From contig DAIBSV010000095.1 in assembly GCA_027415455.1 (NCBI GenBank), positions 1 through 7,053 of the forward strand: a stretch of DNA of 7,053 nucleotides, in the 5' to 3' direction. How positions within the stretch are numbered: the stretch's first letter is position 1; each line of letters begins with the position of its first letter. Position numbers and translations under genes: made by a program. Positions 5,335-7,053 of the stretch are shown here, in pieces. The notes below the pieces were generated by a model. It searched no databases. It had not been told where the DNA came from and was given only the letters and a program-made list of their open reading frames with translations. The DNA comes from Nitrospirota bacterium. GTDB taxonomy: Bacteria > Nitrospirota_A > Leptospirillia > Leptospirillales > Leptospirillaceae.

Positions 5335-6552
5335 GTGGATCCGGTTCAAAACCCATTTTCTCCGGGAGCGGGCGCCCCACCACCAGAATTGGTCGGTCGA
5401 GAGAAAATCCTGGAAACGTCCAGGATCAATTTGGCTCGCGTTAAATTGGGAAAGCCAGAAAGAAGTTTGCTTCTTACCGGATTGAGGGGCGTCGGGAAAA
5501 CAGTACTTCTCAACAAGATTGGATCAATTTCCGCTGAAAATGGATACGCGCAGATCTTTGTAGAAGCAATCGAGTCAAGGCCGTTCATAGAGATTCTCGT
5601 GCCGGAAATACGAAGTCTTCTTATTTCCCTTAGCCTGAAAGACGGGGTCAAGGACTCTGTAAAAAAGGCTATGGCGGTCTTTAAAAATTTTGTTGGAGCC
5701 CTGAAATTAAAAGTGGGTGAGATCGAGTTCGGCGTGGATATTCCTCCAGCCGGTGGCGCGGATAGCGGGGATATTGAGTTGGACCTTCCAGCTCTTTTTG
5801 TTGAAGTTGCGAAGGCTGCAAAAAACAAAGATTCAGCGATTATTCTCCTGATCGACGAAATTCAATACCTGAGCAAAAAAGACTTGAGCGCCCTGATCCT
5901 CTCCATGCACAAAGTCCAGCAGCAGCAACTTCCTTTTTATCTGGTGGGAGCCGGGCTACCAAGTCTTCCGGGTCTTGCCGGGGAGGCCAAGTCGTATGCA
6001 GAACGACTCTTTCTCTACCCGGAAGTGGGTCCCCTCAGCCAAGCCGAAACGGAAAGGGGTTTGCAGAATCCTGTCCAAGCGCTTGGAGTTTCCTTTACGA
6101 CAGAGGCTCTCGATAAAATCTTCGAAAAAACCCTCGGATATCCATATTTCGTTCAAGAATGGGGAAGTCTTTCCTGGTTGATCGCGACACAGACCCCTAT
6201 TACCGGCCAAATCGTCGATAGTGTGAACGCAATCGCCATGCGCATACTAGACGAGAGTTTTTTTCGGGTAAGATTCGACAGACTGACGAACAAAGAAAAA
6301 ATTTATTTACGGGCTATGGCTCAGCTCGGCTCCCAACCTCAAAGAACAGGCGACATTGCAAGAATCATGGGGCAAACGCTGCAGCAGTTGGGGCCAACTC
6401 GTGCAAAAATTCTGAAAAAGGGCATGATTTATGCCCCGTCTCATGGGCTGCAAGCTTTTACCGTTCCTTTGTTTGACGAGTTTATCATACGAGCGGTTCC
6501 CAACCTGGACATTGATTTGAAGGCCGAGCCTCTTGCCAAACCCTCGTTTTGA
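5335..6552 (+). CDS. AAA-type ATPase with C-terminal winged-helix-like region
   Basis: This intact protein of 405 residues belongs to a widespread bacterial family of stand-alone ATP-binding proteins related to AAA_16/Orc1-Cdc6-type P-loop ATPases. The cellular role is not established. It opens with the family start NPFSPGAGAPPPELVGRE. Walker A is GLRGVGKT (about residues 52-59), Walker B is AIILLIDEIQYL (about 168-179), and a sensor-like strand FYLVGAGLP follows (about 206-214). The C-terminal third (ESFFRVRFDRLTNKEKIYLR, then GDIARIMG and KGMIYAP) looks like a winged helix-turn-helix for DNA or partner binding. I prefer the GTG at 5335 because relatives begin just before NPFSPGAG; TTG at 5314 would add 7 residues, and neither has an ideal ribosome site (GGGGGGAG is only 2 bases before the GTG). 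Codon use is much more AT-rich than in the left-hand genes, suggesting recent transfer. It stands alone between decayed modules. Confidence 0.9.
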   Translation: MDPVQNPFSPGAGAPPPELVGREKILETSRINLARVKLGKPERSLLLTGLRGVGKTVLLNKIGSISAENGYAQIFVEAIESRPFIEILVPEIRSLLISLSLKDGVKDSVKKAMAVFKNFVGALKLKVGEIEFGVDIPPAGGADSGDIELDLPALFVEVAKAAKNKDSAIILLIDEIQYLSKKDLSALILSMHKVQQQQLPFYLVGAGLPSLPGLAGEAKSYAERLFLYPEVGPLSQAETERGLQNPVQALGVSFTTEALDKIFEKTLGYPYFVQEWGSLSWLIATQTPITGQIVDSVNAIAMRILDESFFRVRFDRLTNKEKIYLRAMAQLGSQPQRTGDIARIMGQTLQQLGPTRAKILKKGMIYAPSHGLQAFTVPLFDEFIIRAVPNLDIDLKAEPLAKPSF

Positions 6553-6579
6553 TCATCGCAAACAGTCGTTGGAAGTCGG

Positions 6580-6750
6580 GGACCAAAGGGGGGGCGTACG
6601 CTCCACCGGAGCCTCAGTTCCCGCCTTTTTTACGAACCCGGTGTGCCCGAGTTGGTTGCGTTCTCGGTGGGGGGACAAAACGAAGTGCTGACAGGCCCGT
6701 TTCCGCTTAACAAATCGGTATTCCGGTGCAAATGATGCGGAATAATCCGT
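6580..6750 (-). pseudogene. hicA: hicA-like toxin remnant
   Basis: The minus frame running to the stop at 6553 contains DYSASFAPEYRFVKRKRACQ, then FVLSPHRERNQL and GHTGFVKKAGTEAP. These match, in order, the HicA pattern YRFVRxGKGSHEIW-SP...RNxxVP...RHTANxxLKKAG. HicA is a small double-stranded-RNA-binding-fold mRNA interferase whose catalytic His lies in the GSHEIW segment; here that motif is altered (RACQHFVL) and the segment between RNQL and HT is deleted. No start codon is usable, and the frame is fused directly to the HicB-like remnant upstream. It is convergent with the ATPase gene. The similarity was recognised by eye from short blocks, hence moderate confidence. Confidence 0.5.
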
Positions 6751-6863
6751 CAGTTTTTCAAGAAGACTCTCGGTCGTTTCCGTTTCCGTGACGAGGCCGG
6801 GGACATCGTTGGTCTGGCCGAAGATTGTTCCGGAAAAGATTTATAGGAATAGACGTTGATGCA
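6751..6863 (-). pseudogene. DUF1902/HicB-like antitoxin remnant
   Basis: The block GQTNDVPGLVTETETTESLL followed by EKL (6819-6751) matches the core of DUF1902 antitoxins (xTxDVPGLVTEAxTxExLxxKL), which pair with HicA toxins. The expected first strand appears in another frame just upstream as INVYSY (6860-6843), implying a frameshift between about 6843 and 6820. The frame that carries GQTNDVPGLV has a stop at 6843-6841, so it has no start of its own. The normal C-terminal part (IPELLELN) is missing, and the sequence runs in frame into the hicA-like remnant, so an internal deletion has joined antitoxin and toxin. It is non-functional as sequenced. Confidence 0.55.
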
Positions 6864-7053
6864 GGCACAGCAAGGGCCATCCTATGCTTTGCTCAAGGCG
6901 ACGCCCCTGCAGACGAAGCAATCCAAGTCCCTGGTTGCGCCCAGTCTCCAGGATTCCCCTCGCACATGTACCAATTGAGCCATCACATCGAATGCCCCTC
7001 CCTCGGGTCCGCCCCTTTCGGAGAGGAATCTTTGAGGCCCTCTATCCGCCCTT

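Noticed and set aside
6582..6640. Possible terminator after the ATPase (hairpin GCTCC-ACC-GGAGC, then a T6 run)
   Set aside because: The T run lies more than ten bases from the short stem, and the outer pairing with the G run contains a mismatch. It also lies inside the hicA-like frame.
6840..6960. Plus-strand frame with RFIGIDV, recalling the IS110 transposase N-terminus
   Set aside because: Only about seven residues fit, and the following sequence does not resemble a transposase.
6882..7053. Minus-strand open frame entering from the right edge (57 codons)
   Set aside because: No recognisable motif, no ribosome site and a biased composition; likely chance in GC-rich DNA.

Overview
This 7,053-base window looks like a chromosomal segment of a high-GC Gram-negative bacterium. 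The clearest sign is a secreted protein that ends in the aromatic residue typical of outer-membrane barrels. The style (GC-rich genes, AGGAGG ribosome sites, IS66 and toxin-antitoxin debris) would suit an acidophile such as Leptospirillum. That is only an impression, because no rRNA or marker gene is present.

Left part (1-3513) holds four ordinary genes. A minus-strand gene of unknown function (736 to the left edge) appears frameshifted at a run of seven C and then runs into a 64-bp sequence that recurs exactly at 1105-1168. A gene-poor stretch of about 690 bp follows. Next come a plus-strand outer-membrane beta-barrel protein (1424-2275) with a classic intrinsic terminator, a pentapeptide-repeat protein (2478-3038), and a 128-residue stand-alone Rossmann protein (3127-3513).

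Right part (3514-7053) is a graveyard of accessory genes around one intact incoming gene. On the minus strand, in transcription order, lie a possible integron-type integrase fragment (about 5262-5077), an IS66-family tnpC remnant with an amber stop and no catalytic domain (about 4875-4310), and a vapB-vapC module broken by three single-base frameshifts (4292-3625). On the plus strand an intact AAA-type ATPase (5335-6552) is visibly more AT-rich than its surroundings and has its own near-consensus sigma-70 promoter. Beyond it, on the minus strand, are fused remains of a DUF1902/HicB-like antitoxin and a HicA-like toxin (about 6863-6580).

The left-hand genes show no shared pathway, although the pentapeptide and Rossmann genes could be co-transcribed. 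The right half reads as an insertion hotspot where mobile elements and two toxin-antitoxin systems arrived and decayed. Several of the inferred frameshifts sit in homopolymers, so sequencing error must be excluded before all of them are called real mutations. I see no convincing new multi-gene system. The most interesting items are the 64-bp repeat, the layered TA/IS graveyard and the ATPase.
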